A DNA stretch of 64,000 nt, taken from Pyropia haitanensis (Eukaryota > Rhodophyta > Bangiophyceae > Bangiales > Bangiaceae). Below, piece by piece: positions 53,171 through 63,199 of this stretch. The translations under genes and the position numbers were made by a program. Within the stretch, counting starts at the first letter, position 1, and each line of letters begins with the position of its first letter. Location: positions 1,368,496-1,432,495 of the forward strand of contig SDUX01000002.1 of the NCBI GenBank assembly GCA_008729055.1, in the 5' to 3' direction. The notes beneath the pieces were generated by a model. It was given only the letters and a program-made list of their open reading frames with translations, had not been told where the DNA came from and made no database searches.

Positions 53171-54110
53171 GCGCCGCCGGGAGAGGGGCCGGGAGGAAGC
53201 TGCAAGGCGGGAGGGGGGGTCTCTCTCCCTTCTCCCCTCGGGTCCCTTTTTTCCGTGTCCCTCTTTCTCTCTCTATTTTTTTTTTCTCCGTCTTCTTCTC
53301 CGTAGGGCTCGGCAGGTGCATCGCGTTTTATTTTTTTGTTGCCGCTTGTCTCTTTTCTTTTGCACCTGCCGTTGGTAGATGGACGCGTGTCGCGAACCTC
53401 CCTTTTCTGTCCCCCATGTCCGTTCCGTCGTCTGGCTTTCCTTTCTTTTCTGTTCTTTTCCGTAGGGGTAGCGCCGTGGGGCTTTTTTTTTTTTTTTTGC
53501 TTGCATTTTTTCCTCGTTCGCGCGCCGTCCGTGGTCGCTCAGGGGGGGGGGTGTGATGACGCGGGGGGGGGGGGCACTCGTCTGGCCGCCCGCCCATGCG
53601 TGGGGATGCTGTGAAAATAGAAAACGTGCGTCCACTCCCCAAGCCAGGCCGGTGGTGCTCATCCGCACAACACCTCTCTCAGAGTGCACATGGTACAGGG
53701 ACCCTGCTCATAGATGCGGCGCGCGGCACGAAGCGGCACCGAGGGGCAGACGGGTGGGCCGTGGCGGAGAGCGGGAAGAGTGTCAGTGCGGAATGGGGGC
53801 GCCGCAGTGGCCATGGCGGGCAGGCGAGCATGGGGGGAATGCCCGCCCACGCGCACGGACGCCAGGTCCAGCGGCGGGCGAGGAGGGAGGGGGGAACGCC
53901 CTTGCCCCACACGCCGGCAGCCGTGGCGGCGCACCCGCCCCGAGGGGAAAAGGCGTGGGAGGGGGGGGAGAGGGGGCAGGGGGCTGGCGTGCCGGGACAC
54001 GGTCGCAACGGGGCGCAACGGGAGGGCGCGCGAGACGGAAAGAAAATAATACATAGCCCGACACCCTGCGCTCGGACGCTACGGACTCCCTGCGATACAC
54101 GGGAACGGGA

Positions 54111-54158
<48 letters not shown>

Positions 54159-54414
54159 GCGACAGCGGCGGTGGCCCTCGCGGCGGCGCTCGCCCCCACC
54201 GTCCCGGCGGCCCACCCATGGATGTCACGCCGGCCGCCGGGGCGTGTTACGCGCACCGCGCTGCGCCGTGCGACACCCCCCCGCCCCGCCCCCCCCTTTC
54301 CTCGCCGCCGCTGCCGCCGCGTGTCGCCGTGGCCGCCGCTTCACAAGCCACGACCCCGCCACCGCCCCGCCCCCGTCGTACGTACATGCTCCGCCGCCCG
54401 CGGCGGCGGACCGC
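53171..54414. other. Intergenic between convergent genes, T-rich 3' flank
   Basis: The CCCH gene is followed by T-rich DNA (53220-53520, with T15 at 53484-53498), probably its 3' UTR. A GGC run at 54112-54156 lies near the end of the bHLH-GAF gene. No other gene seen. Confidence 0.4.
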
Positions 54415-54537
54415 TCACGCCTCGTGGCCGGCCGCGCCGACCGGCGACGGCGACGGCGGCAGCGGCTCCCGCGGGTGGCCGCCGCCGTGGTGAGCCGCCC
54501 GCAGCGGCGGCGCCGCGACGGCCGCGACTGCGGCGGA

Positions 54538-54570
<33 letters not shown>

Positions 54571-56188
54571 AGAGGCAGCGGCGGCGGCGGTTGTCGCTGT
54601 GGCCGTGGCGGCCATGGCGCTGCCGGGTGCCCGCGCGAGCGGCACCGGCAGCGGCGCGCCGGCCGGCGGTGCTGTCCCGTCGGGTGGTGGCAGCGGCAGC
54701 GGGGGGGGAGCGGGCGGAGAAGGCGCACCTGCACGCGAGAGAGGGGGGGGAGGGGGCGTGCCCGCCGGCAGCGGCGGCAGCGGCGCCGCTGCCACGGCCG
54801 GCGCCAACGACCCTGCGGCTGGCGGCGGCGCAGAGGCCGGCGGCGGCGCAGCGGCCGCGGCGGCTGCGGCAGCCACCCCTGAGTCCCCCCACCGCCGCTC
54901 TGGCAGCGCCCCGTAGCAGTTGCCAATCGCGCACGCCAGGTCCGCGGCGACCGCCACCGCCGCCGCCCGGTCGACGCGCCGGGCAAAATCGAGGAGCGCC
55001 ACCACCGCCGCGACGCGCCCCCGAATCAGGATGGGCACGGCGAGGCAGGTGGCGAGGCCCGCCGCGAGCGCCGCGTCGTAGCGGGCAAAGCCGGCGCGCC
55101 CGACCGCGGGGATGTCCACCCACTCGACGTTGAGGCCCCAGCTAATCTGGCCAACGACGCTATCGCCGCCGTCGGGGAAGGTGATGGTGCGGGAGTGGTC
55201 GTAGAAGCGACGGATGGGGTCAGGCAGGGGGGGGGGGGGGTCCGCCGCCGCCGTCACCAGACGGTCCAGCGTCAGGTGGGCGGCGCCGTCCATGGGGGGG
55301 GGAGGTGGCGGCGGCGCGGCCCCACCACCCGCCGCCGCCGCGGTTGTCGCCGGGGCGTCCGCCGCGGCAGCGGCGGCGCCGCCGCCGCCGCCGGCAGCGG
55401 CGCCGTTGTGAGCAAACGGCACCCCCCCAGAAGGAACAGCAGCGGACGGTGGGGCACTGCCTCCCCCCCCCCCCCCCGGCGCACCCAAATCTCCCCAAAC
55501 GCCCACCCCGCCGCGCGGCACATCAGCCGCACAAACGGGACGAGCGCGTCCGCAATGGTGCCGCTCGCGTGGCAGACGCGGTCCACCCACGCGGCGCGGT
55601 TGGCGAGCGACGCAAACACGACGGCGGTCTCCAGGCTGACCGTCTGCACCCGCAGCTGCTCCATCGCCACCGCCGCGGCCGACACGAGCTGCGACTTGGA
55701 GCGGATGCGCGTCGCCGGCAGCACCGACATGATGACCTGCTCGAGCTCCTCAAAGAGGCCCGTCAGCGAGTCGCGGTACTTTTTCGAGTGCTGCCGGTGC
55801 AGCTCCTTCTTGCGCCGCTTGCCGTGCGCGCCGCGGTGGCCGCCGCCGGCCGCGGCACCGCCGCCGGCGGTACCCGCCCCACCCGCACCACTAGCGCCAC
55901 CGCCACCGCCGCCGCTGACGCCGCCACCGCCGCCCCCATCCTCGTCCTCGTCAAAGTCATCCCCGCCGTCGCTGCCGCCCACCCCCTCACGCCCGCAGGT
56001 GGGCCGCGGCGCGGTCGCCTGCATCAAGGCCGCCGCCGCGGCCGACGCGCACGACGCGCGCGCTCTGGCGTCTGCCGCGCCATCCGCGCCGCCACTGGCG
56101 CCGCCGCCACCACCCGCGGCCGACGTGGCGGCTGGGGACGAGCCACCGCCGCCACTGGCAGCCGCCGCCCCCGCCTTGCCCGCGGCAC

Positions 56189-56229
<41 letters not shown>

Positions 56230-56378
56230 GAAGCCGACGCGGCGGCGTCGGCGGCGGCGGCAGCGGCGGCGGCCGACTTTTTCCCCCGCTTGGTCCGCGG
56301 CGGCGGCGGCTGCCGTGACGACACGATGCCGTCAGGGGCCACGTAAAACTCCTTAAAGTAGCCGTAGCCGTAGCCCAT
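54415..56378 (-). CDS. bHLH transcription factor fused to a GAF domain (frame broken at a C run)
   Basis: From 56378 (MGYGYGYFKEFYVAPDG). After Ala/Gly-rich and acidic (DDFDEDEDG) stretches comes a bHLH domain, about 187-243: GKRRKKELHRQHSKKYRDSL, LFEELEQVIMSVLPATRIRS, KSQLVSAAAVAMEQLRVQTV. Next is a GAF-type sensor domain: LANRAAWVDRVCHASG, LMCRAAGWAFGEIWV, then in the downstream frame DSVVGQISWGLNVEWVDIPA, AALAAGLATCLAVPILIRG and AAVVALLDFARR. The frame changes at the C14 tract 55463-55476, inside a GAF loop, consistent with one missing base. The C-terminal region is Ala/Pro-rich. It probably acts in the nucleus as a DNA-binding regulator whose GAF domain responds to a ligand; no chromophore Cys is evident. 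The plant LHW group also pairs a GAF-like domain with bHLH, in reverse order. Confidence 0.78.
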
Positions 56379-57632
56379 GCCCGGCGCGGGCGCAGGGGCG
56401 GGCGGCGGGCGGAAGGGCTCCCCCCGTCGGCCGGCCACACGGGGGCGGTGAAGGGGGGGGAGGGGAGGCGGGCGGAAGCAGGGGGGGGGGGGGGGGGGGC
56501 GGCAAAGTAGCGCGGGGGGGAAGGGAATGCGAGGGGGGTGACCGGTGGGGGGGCCAGACGGGGGGCAACGTCCAAGCCGGGGGCAGGGTAGGGGGTGGGG
56601 AAAAGAAACGCCACCGCCTGCGACCGCCGCGCCTGGGAAGCAGCGTAGAGGAGGGGGGGAGCGCGGCACGCGGCCGCGCGAGCGCCCGGCGCACGCGCGC
56701 GGCGGGGGTGGCGGTCGGGTCGGCCCGCCCGCGACCCACGGCCGCGGGCCGCGCGCACGCCCGCCGCGGCAGCGGCGCGCGTGCCCGCCGCCGCCGGGGA
56801 CGGGCCAGCGTGGCCCCGCAGCCGCGGCGGCGCGGCCCGCGGGCGGGCGGGCGGGCGGGCGGGCGGCCGCGGGGGGGACGGCCGGGCGCCGCGGTGGCGA
56901 CGGCGGGGGCGCAGCCCCCCCCCCCACCCCGGCGCCCCCCCGCTACCCGCCGCCGCCACCCCCGATTGCACAGCCGCGGGGGCGCGCCTCCGCGGGCGGG
57001 TCGCCAGGGGGGGGAGGCGAATGGGAAGGTGGCGGTGGTGGGGGGGGAGAGCGCACGCGAGCAGCCGCCGCGCGCAGGGTTGTGTGGTCGGGGTTGCAAG
57101 ATGGCAGTCCACCAGAGGGTTGAGGTCGGGAGGGGAAAGGGGAAGGGGGGGGGGGGAACCAACGGGCCGAGGAGAGGGGGGGGAGATGGGAGAACGGGGA
57201 GGGGGGGGGGGTGGAAGCGCACGGGGCGAGGGCGGGTGGGAAAACCGCCCAGCGGGCGCGCGCTTGCATCTGGGGAAAGTCGACTGGCAGGTGGGGGCGT
57301 TTGGGGCGGGGGAGGGGGGTTTGAAGGGTAGACGCAAACGCCGTATCTAGTAGACCTCCCAACCGCCAGAACGCCTGTGACACTCCCCCCCCCCCCCCCC
57401 CCCCCCGCGCCACGCGCCCACCGAGGCCGCCGCCGCCGCCGCCGCCGCCGCGGAGGGGCACGTGAAGCGCCGCGCGCGACGGCGGTCGCGGACCGCCGCC
57501 GCGGCGGGCGGCGGCGGCCCCACGCGGGCGCGCGGCGGCTCGCGGCAGTGCCGGCGGCGCCGCGCCGCGGGCGCGGCCACGGCGGGGGGGGCGCGGCGGG
57601 CGCTGGTGCAACCCCCGCCGCCGCCACCGCCA
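56379..57632. other. GC-rich flank upstream of bHLH-GAF gene
   Basis: Upstream region of the bHLH-GAF gene. G runs (56480-56500, 57147-57157, 57201-57212) and C run (57386-57406). The frame of the bHLH gene is open to 56927, but the added residues are Pro/Arg polymers. No other coding signal. Confidence 0.35.
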
Positions 57633-58230
57633 GCGCTGTGGTGCTTAAAAGGAGGTTCAGGAATCGGCCCGAAATCGTGTTTGCGGGTTGCGCACTCGTT
57701 TGTGGACCCCCTCTCACGGTACGATGCGCCTCGATTTTCTCTATTTTTTTTGCCTATCTCCTGTGGTCGTGTCGTCGGTCGACATACACCCTGCGTACCA
57801 CCATTACGTGAAGGACCGTGAGCAGAGCTACAAGAGCATGTCAAAGAGCAGGGTGTATGTTGCCCGACCATTACCGTCCTGTGCGCACCACAGCAGCTGT
57901 TAAAAACACCCCGCAGAAAATTGTGGAATCCACAAAAAACCTGTGGACGGGGCCTCAGAACACGCATTTCCCCTGGAAGCCGCCGGGCCTTCAAGAGTAC
58001 TGATTGGCTTGTGACCGAGGGACCCACGCGTGCTGAGTGGTGATTGGCTGATGCACTCGAGTGCCGCGCTGTGTTCCGCAAAGTTTTGCACATGGCCCAC
58101 AGCGGATCCGCAAAATCCGAGAGAAAACGCGTTCCACAGCCGTCCTGGCCACCGTCTGTGGACTCGTCTGCGGGCCCCGCAACAGGGCAAAACAGGCTTT
58201 TCCTGAACCTCCCTTTAAGCACCACAGCGC
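57633..58230. mobile_element. Non-autonomous inverted-repeat element, 598 bp (GCGCTGTG family)
   Basis: 31-base terminal inverted repeats, 57633-57663 (GCGCTGTGGTGCTTAAAAGG...) and 58200-58230, differ at one position. The interior has near-average GC and no open frame with motifs, in contrast to the GC-rich triplet DNA it interrupts. A 21-base hairpin (57774-57794 with 57848-57868, two mismatches) lies inside. The ends resemble those at 59087-59612 (GCGCAGTGCCCCTTA) and 4801-6604, so they likely share a transposase. No unambiguous target duplication is visible. Confidence 0.8.
57774..57868. repeat. Hairpin with 21-bp arms inside the 598-bp element
   Basis: Left arm 57774-57794 ends ACATACACCCTGC; right arm 57848-57868 begins GCAGGGTGTATGT. 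19 of 21 positions pair, with a 53-base loop. Confidence 0.7.
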
Positions 58231-59086
58231 AGCGGTCGTCGGCGGTGGGGGCGGCGCGGCGCACGCGCTGGCGACCACGCGGCGGGCGGGTGCGGCCGCG
58301 CGCCGTGTCTGCTATACCGTCTCAACAAAAGACTTGCTTTTTCGGTGGCGGGGATCTTGCTTTTCGCAAGCCAGTCTGCGTGGACAAGCAAGATTGCTGA
58401 GTCTACTTGCGTCCGCAAATCTGTCATTCTTGCGTGGCGCATTGCGAAAATCTCCCACGCCGCGACGGTCAACGACCGTCGGAGTGTACCCAATCAGAGG
58501 CCGGGACAGAACAGGTGTTCAAAGCCCTCGGCCGTCTTGACTACTTCGACAGGCGCCGCGTTCTCGCTCTTCCGCTGAGACAGCCGCTACTCGTTTGCCT
58601 GCGCCAAGGCGGAGCATCACCACCACCTGCCGTACGCCGCCAGGGTCTGTAATCTTCGCTTCAGTAGATGCTGTTTCCGTGGCGAGACCTACCGACGAGA
58701 GCGATGGATAAGCGTGCGAGCTGAGGGGAGGGGGCGGCGGGAGAGGGCACTACTATCGGCTGAGGCAAAGTTGACGGCGGGCACCGTCCCCGCGCCGCGC
58801 CACCGTTTCCAGTTGCAACAGCCTGCAGTGGCTTCCGCTCAGCGGCGCCCAGGAAAATCCGTCATCACTGCGACCCCTATGGACAAGAACGGGGGGGAGG
58901 CCGACGGGCGGGGGAGAGAGAAGAAGAGGGGGCCACCTGCGGGTAGAGAAGCGCGTGACCGTAGTGGAGGGCGGATGGGAAGGGAGTGCCACCACTTCAC
59001 GCTGCGCCATCCGCCCAAGCCGGGGTGTCAAGCGCCTCGTCAAGGCGTCTCCCTCCACGTCACTTTTCTTACCCCCGGGCTCCGCC
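58231..59086. other. Repeat-rich gap between two elements
   Basis: No gene seen. Short recurring words include CTTGCTTTT, CTTGCG and GCGAAAATCTCCC (58446-58458). The last is the complement of GGGAGATTTTCGC found near 59250 and 59621, suggesting older fragments of the same element family. Confidence 0.35.
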
Positions 59087-59612
59087 GCGCAGTGCCCCTT
59101 ATCCCGGCGTCGCGCGCAAGGCCCGAATCGGCTGTTTTTCTTGTTGAACGGCTTGCGGAGGTCTGTGAGAGTTTGCGTGTCTCAACAACCGCTGTGGGAC
59201 TCACCAAAAAGTTGCGCTGATGAAGCCGATAAACTCTGCCGTACACTGGGAGATTTTCGCCCAGACGCCGCTTCCGCAACACCTTCCGCATCGCCTGTTG
59301 ATCTCAGCAGGACCGTGTTGAAATACGCATGCGCCCCCGCTTCAGCTCTTTGTTGAAGAGTTTGTGATGGAACCTTGCAAGTCGTTCCGACTTGCGCAAC
59401 CGGTACCTCTGTGATGCGCAGGTCCTTGCGCTTCACACCCATCGACATGCGCAACTCGTTATGGCTGCGCAGTGGCTATCACAGCGTGTGACAAAAAAAG
59501 TAGTGAAAAACCGCGACGGAATCATGCTGTGGGAGGGCCCGCAACGCCTCGCGCATCGCTTGTGCACTGGATTTACACGATTTCCGCGACGCCGGTTTAA
59601 GGGGCACTGCGC
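59087..59612. mobile_element. Non-autonomous inverted-repeat element, 526 bp (GCGCAGTG family)
   Basis: 28-base terminal inverted repeats, 59087-59114 (GCGCAGTGCCCCTTATCCCG...) and 59585-59612, differ only by a TC/AA pair at positions 16-17. The interior lacks coding. A further GCGCAGTGGCTATCAC at about 59466, inside it, looks like a stray end of the 4801-6604 type. Termini match the pattern GCGC(A/T)GTG then CTTA seen at 57633. Confidence 0.78.
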
Positions 59613-60366
59613 CGTGCGCGGGAGATTTTCGCCGCAATGGTCCATGCAGAGGTGTTTCCGCAAGGTAATCTGCGGCGACCCGCACCCGCGGTCACGTATT
59701 GTTCCACTCGAACGAGGGGCGCAGACGTGGCACCATGGAGTGTGTGGACTTTGGTGTATGGTGACACTGGGGGGCGTCGGACGGCCTGCCCAGACGACCT
59801 GCCCAGAATGGGCACTTGGAGGGGCCGTATGACCCACTACCCATCGTTTGCGAGACTCTCTGATGGCATAGGCGTTACGCGTGCCTGCCAGACGTGGGTG
59901 CGCCAGTTGGTACAGTTGAGTGAGGTCCGGACCAGGCCAGCTGGCCTGGCCGGCCATAAGGCGCGAGAAGTTGCCTGCGCACCCAACAAGGGTAAACAGG
60001 GTGCCACCGCGGAGGTAAGCAGGCAGAAAGGAGAGTAAAGCAGATAAAGAAGCAAGAGGAGAGAAAAGAAGGCAGCCGACAGGACACCCAAGGGCGCCAC
60101 GCCGGAAAGGTGGGAGGGCCGCGAGGGAAAACGAACGTGCCAGCCGAAGGCGGCCGATGCGACCCCCCCCCGCGCCTCGCCTCTTGTACCCCTCAGGCGG
60201 ACAGGTGGCCGTCTACGCCGCGGATACACCAAGAGGCCCAACCTCCCCCCCCCCGCCGGTCGTGCGCACCGTCGCCTGGGTCGTAATTCAGACAACAACT
60301 GTAATTATTATTATAGCTGCACCGCTTGCATGCAGTCCGTTTCTACTGTACGCCTGTGATCCTATA
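59613..60366. other. Gap between elements containing dispersed repeat A copy 2
   Basis: Begins with GGGAGATTTTCGCCGCAATG right of the 526-bp element, a motif also inside it at about 59250. Contains repeat A copy 2 and an AT-rich run (60290-60320, AATTATTATTATAG) just before the TA-flanked element. No gene supported. Confidence 0.4.
59949..60180. repeat. Dispersed repeat A, copy 2
   Basis: Same orientation as 5471-5700 in the 1.8-kb element. Best blocks are GGGCGCCACGCCGGAAAGGT and GAGGGAAAACGAACGTGCC. Similarity falls away in the purine-rich middle and after a C9 run near 60163. Confidence 0.6.
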
Positions 60367-60390
60367 TCCGTCTGACACCAGTTTTTCACA

Positions 60391-60412
60391 AGTGGCACCA
60401 GTTTTTCACAAC
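60391..60412. repeat. Inner inverted repeat, left copy
   Basis: GGCACCAGTTTTTCACAACT directly follows the outer terminal repeat, making two tandem copies of the end motif. It pairs with 61442-61464. Confidence 0.75.
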
Positions 60413-61441
60413 TTCCCATCTGCGGGATTCCCACCGTGTTTACATAGAAAAACTGACAAAAACGCTATTCGAGATCGTGCCCCAGCCGACTATCGACTCG
60501 CGCCAAAAATACAAGTCGAGGCGCAGGCAAACGGCGAGTCACACGGCTTGACGCGCCAACTCAAGGGCTATCCAGCGGTGTAGAGAGAACCCAACAAGGC
60601 GGGCCTCCGGGCGCGCCATGTCGCGACGCGTAGAAAAAGGTGCGGCTTCCTAAAGGGAATTAGAATTCAAGTACCTGGCCTGACGCTGCTTCTGGCTGAT
60701 TGATGGGCGAGCCCAGCGCTCCTCGGCGCGGCGTACAGCCGGCGCCCGAAAGGCCACGAGGCTTCTTCCCCTCCTGTAGACACTATACCCTCTTCTAGCA
60801 CACCACCGGGACACAGACGCCTCCTCTACCCATTCGTCTGCCTTTGAACGCTGCAGAAGCGCATGTGCGTTTCCGAGGATGGGCGTCAGTCGCGCCACAA
60901 GCCCGCTTGCCCCAGCTTACCCCACTTTCCTTCCCTTTGCGGCCTGCGCACCGTATCCCCTCCCTTCCCTGACTGCGAACATACCTGGTGAGGGCTCCAC
61001 ATCTCCTCCTCCACCGGTAGCGGCCCTGTCTGGTCGGGGCGCCCCATCCCCCTCCCCCTGGCAGCGGTCCTTCCGGCTCGGACCCCCCCCCGCCGCCCGC
61101 TCCGACGCCCCCCCCCACCCGCTCGGACGCCTCCCCCCCGGCCCCTCAAGTTGATCTGGGTGACCCCCCCACCTCCCCCGCTGCGAGCCGACGTGTGCTG
61201 TGGATCCCCCGATGGAGCAGCGGTGGCATGAATGACCGCCCGGTGGCGATGGGACGGTCCGCACACCGTGCTCTGAGATCTGTCAAGAGACTACCCGGGT
61301 CCGACTTGTCCGAGGCACGATCTCTGCGTGCTCATTGGTCGATGACCGCGGGATGCGGGCCCAGGCACGTAAATACATTCAAGTTTTTCCGGGGTTTCTT
61401 TGCAACATCGCGCTCTGGGGCCTGTCCTGGTACAGATCTCG

Positions 61442-61464
61442 AGTTGTGAAAAACTAGTGTCACC
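61442..61464. repeat. Inner inverted repeat, right copy
   Basis: AGTTGTGAAAAACTAGTGTC, complement of the inner left copy with few differences, located about 150 bases inside the outer right end. Confidence 0.75.
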
Positions 61465-61634
61465 CCCCAAAGGAGGGTACCTTTTTCAAAAAAGAAGGGC
61501 TCCTCGCCTCGAGAAACGCACAAAACGCCCGGCCTCGTGAGGAGCTACGGAGTCCGCTCATATTTTTTTGGAGAAAAAAACGTCCTCGCATCCTTTTCTC
61601 ATACCCGAGTTGTGAAAAACTGGTGTCAGACGGA

Positions 61635-62163
61635 TAGGTAGCCCGGCCGGGCCCATCGCGATTTCTTCATGATGCACGCGGGGATCCGCTCGTGCTGCTC
61701 TGCGAGCACGGTCGGTGCGGTACAGTCTTGAGACGGGCGAGGTCGTCGATGGAGCCATCTGCGCCTCCATCGCGGTCGGCCGCGGCTGGCGGCGTCACCG
61801 CCATCAAGCCCGCCGGCCGCGCCTATGGAATCCCTCGCCCCGTCCCTCGGCTCGCGCCGCCGCTTCTCTGCAGGCGGTCATCCCACTGCGTCACAGCGCC
61901 AGCGGGCACGTTGCCTCACCGCGACGCCATTGCCCGCCGCCGACCGCCGCCGCGCCTTCATCAGAGCAGCCCGCCGCCTGACCCCGCCCGTCTTTCCCGC
62001 TCCTCCCCGCCAACCTCCCCGCCCGCGTGCCAACTACCCCCCCCGTACGCCAATCTCCCTGCTCCCACTGCCAACCCCCCCCCCCCCCCCGCCCCTCCCC
62101 TCCGCCAACCTCCCTCCCCTCGCCCGTTTCCCACCACCTCCCTCTCCACCCACCACCACCGCC
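61635..62163. other. Upstream region of glutathione transferase gene
   Basis: From the transposon edge to the GST start. The GST frame is open from 61825, but the added residues are Pro/Arg-rich. C-rich leader with C14 at 62078-62091, then CCACCGCC just before the ATG. Confidence 0.4.
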
Positions 62164-62952
62164 ATGGAGAACCGGCCGACGGCGGCGCCCCGTCATGAGC
62201 GCCCCCTCCCCCGTGGCACCCACCCTCTGCAGCTCTACTCGTGCGCGACGCCCAACGGCCAAAAGGTGACCATCGCGCTCGAGGCGGCGGGCGCCGCGTA
62301 CGATGCGCACTTCACGGACATCTTTGCGGGCGACCAGTTTGGCGCGGCGTTTACCGCGGCGTGCCCCAACCAAAAGATCCCGCTGCTGATTGACACGGCC
62401 GGGCCGGCGGCCGACGGGTCCACGGCGGCGACGGCCGCCGCCCCGGCCGACTTTGCTGTCATGGAGTCGGGCGCCATCCTCCTGTACATTGCCGAAAAGT
62501 TCCCCGCGTCGGGGCTGCTGCCGACTGACCCCGCCGCCCGCGCGGTGGCGCTGCAGTGGCTCTTTTGGGTGGCGGGCGCGGCGCCCTACCTCGGCCAGTA
62601 CGGGCACTTTAAGGTGTACGCCAAGGAGCGCATCCCGTACGGGGTGGCGCGGTACGAGATGGAGGCGTGTCGGCTGCTCGACGTGATGGACCGGCGGCTG
62701 GCGGACTCCGCGTGGCTCGGCGGCGCCACCTTTAGCGTGGCCGACTGCGCGGCCTACCCGTGGGTGGTGTGCCTCGACAAGTACTACAAGGCCGCCGCGG
62801 AGACCCGCCTCGCCGACCGCGAGCACCTGCAGCGGTGGATGGCGGCATGCGCGGCGCTGCCGGCGGTGAAGAAGGGGATGGTCATCAACGCGATTGACAA
62901 GGATGCCGAGTTCCACGAGTACAGCACCGCGGGGACGGCGGCTGACGCGTGA
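62164..62952 (+). CDS. Glutathione S-transferase, YghU/YfcG (nu-class, Ure2-like) type
   Basis: 262 aa from 62164 (CACCGCCATGGAG). The N-terminal thioredoxin-like domain opens PLQLYSCATPNGQKVTIALE (21-40); the TPNGQK motif (29-34) is characteristic of the YfcG/YghU group, where Thr and Asn contact glutathione in place of a classic Tyr/Ser/Cys. NQKIPLLID (69-77) holds the cis-Pro, and MESGAILLYIAEKF (100-113) the glutathione-binding Glu-Ser. The helical domain has LQWLFWVAGAAPYLGQYGHF and YAKERIPYGVARYEMEACRL, then DRRLADSAWLGGATFSVADC and AAYPWV. An acidic insert with Ala/Gly (about 80-96) is extra. Bacterial members reduce disulphides or peroxides with glutathione. Cytosolic unless the upstream open frame encodes a leader. 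Confidence 0.92.
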   Translation: MENRPTAAPRHERPLPRGTHPLQLYSCATPNGQKVTIALEAAGAAYDAHFTDIFAGDQFGAAFTAACPNQKIPLLIDTAGPAADGSTAATAAAPADFAVMESGAILLYIAEKFPASGLLPTDPAARAVALQWLFWVAGAAPYLGQYGHFKVYAKERIPYGVARYEMEACRLLDVMDRRLADSAWLGGATFSVADCAAYPWVVCLDKYYKAAAETRLADREHLQRWMAACAALPAVKKGMVINAIDKDAEFHEYSTAGTAADA

Positions 62953-63008
62953 GACAGCCTTTGCGTGGAGCGGGGGGGGAGGGTGGGCCTATTGTAGTGC
63001 GCAGGAAT

Positions 63009-63152
63009 GCAGCCCCTGTCCTTGCGCCGGCGGGGGGTGGGGGTCGGGAGAGCGGGGGGGGAGAGGGAGTTGCAGCGCAGCAGAGTGGGGATGGAGGATA
63101 GCTGCCGGCGCCCTCATGCACAGGTTCGAAGCCCCTGTCATTGCACCGGCGG
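63009..63152. repeat. Short direct repeats between convergent genes
   Basis: A 25-base unit, G(C/A)AGCCCCTGTC(C/A)TTGC(G/A)CCGG..., occurs at 63009-63033 and 63128-63152 with three differences, within the 3' flank of the GST gene. Confidence 0.6.
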
Positions 63153-63199
63153 CGCACCCCCCCTAACCCAGACGCCACGGCGTGCGCGCCCACCTGCCG

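Larger units (their letters stand above)
60367..61634. mobile_element. TA-flanked inverted-repeat transposon, 1268 bp, non-autonomous
   Basis: Perfect 25-base terminal inverted repeats: 60367-60391 (TCCGTCTGACACCAGTTTTT...) and its exact reverse complement at 61610-61634. Both sides are bordered by TA (60365-60366 and 61635-61636), as expected for a TA target duplication of the Tc1/mariner-like type. A second, similar inverted pair lies inside: 60391-60412 (...GGCACCAGTTTTTCACAACT) and 61442-61464. No transposase-like protein is encoded between them, so it is non-autonomous. The interior has ordinary GC. Confidence 0.88.

Noticed and set aside
1300..56250. Many GGC/GCC triplet runs as separate repeat loci
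   Set aside because: Most are inside genes as Ala, Gly or Pro tracts or are general background; only arrays with distinct structure are listed.
63115..63160. GGTTCGAAGCCCC resembling a tRNA T-arm
   Set aside because: No acceptor, D or anticodon arms can be folded around it; it is part of a direct repeat.
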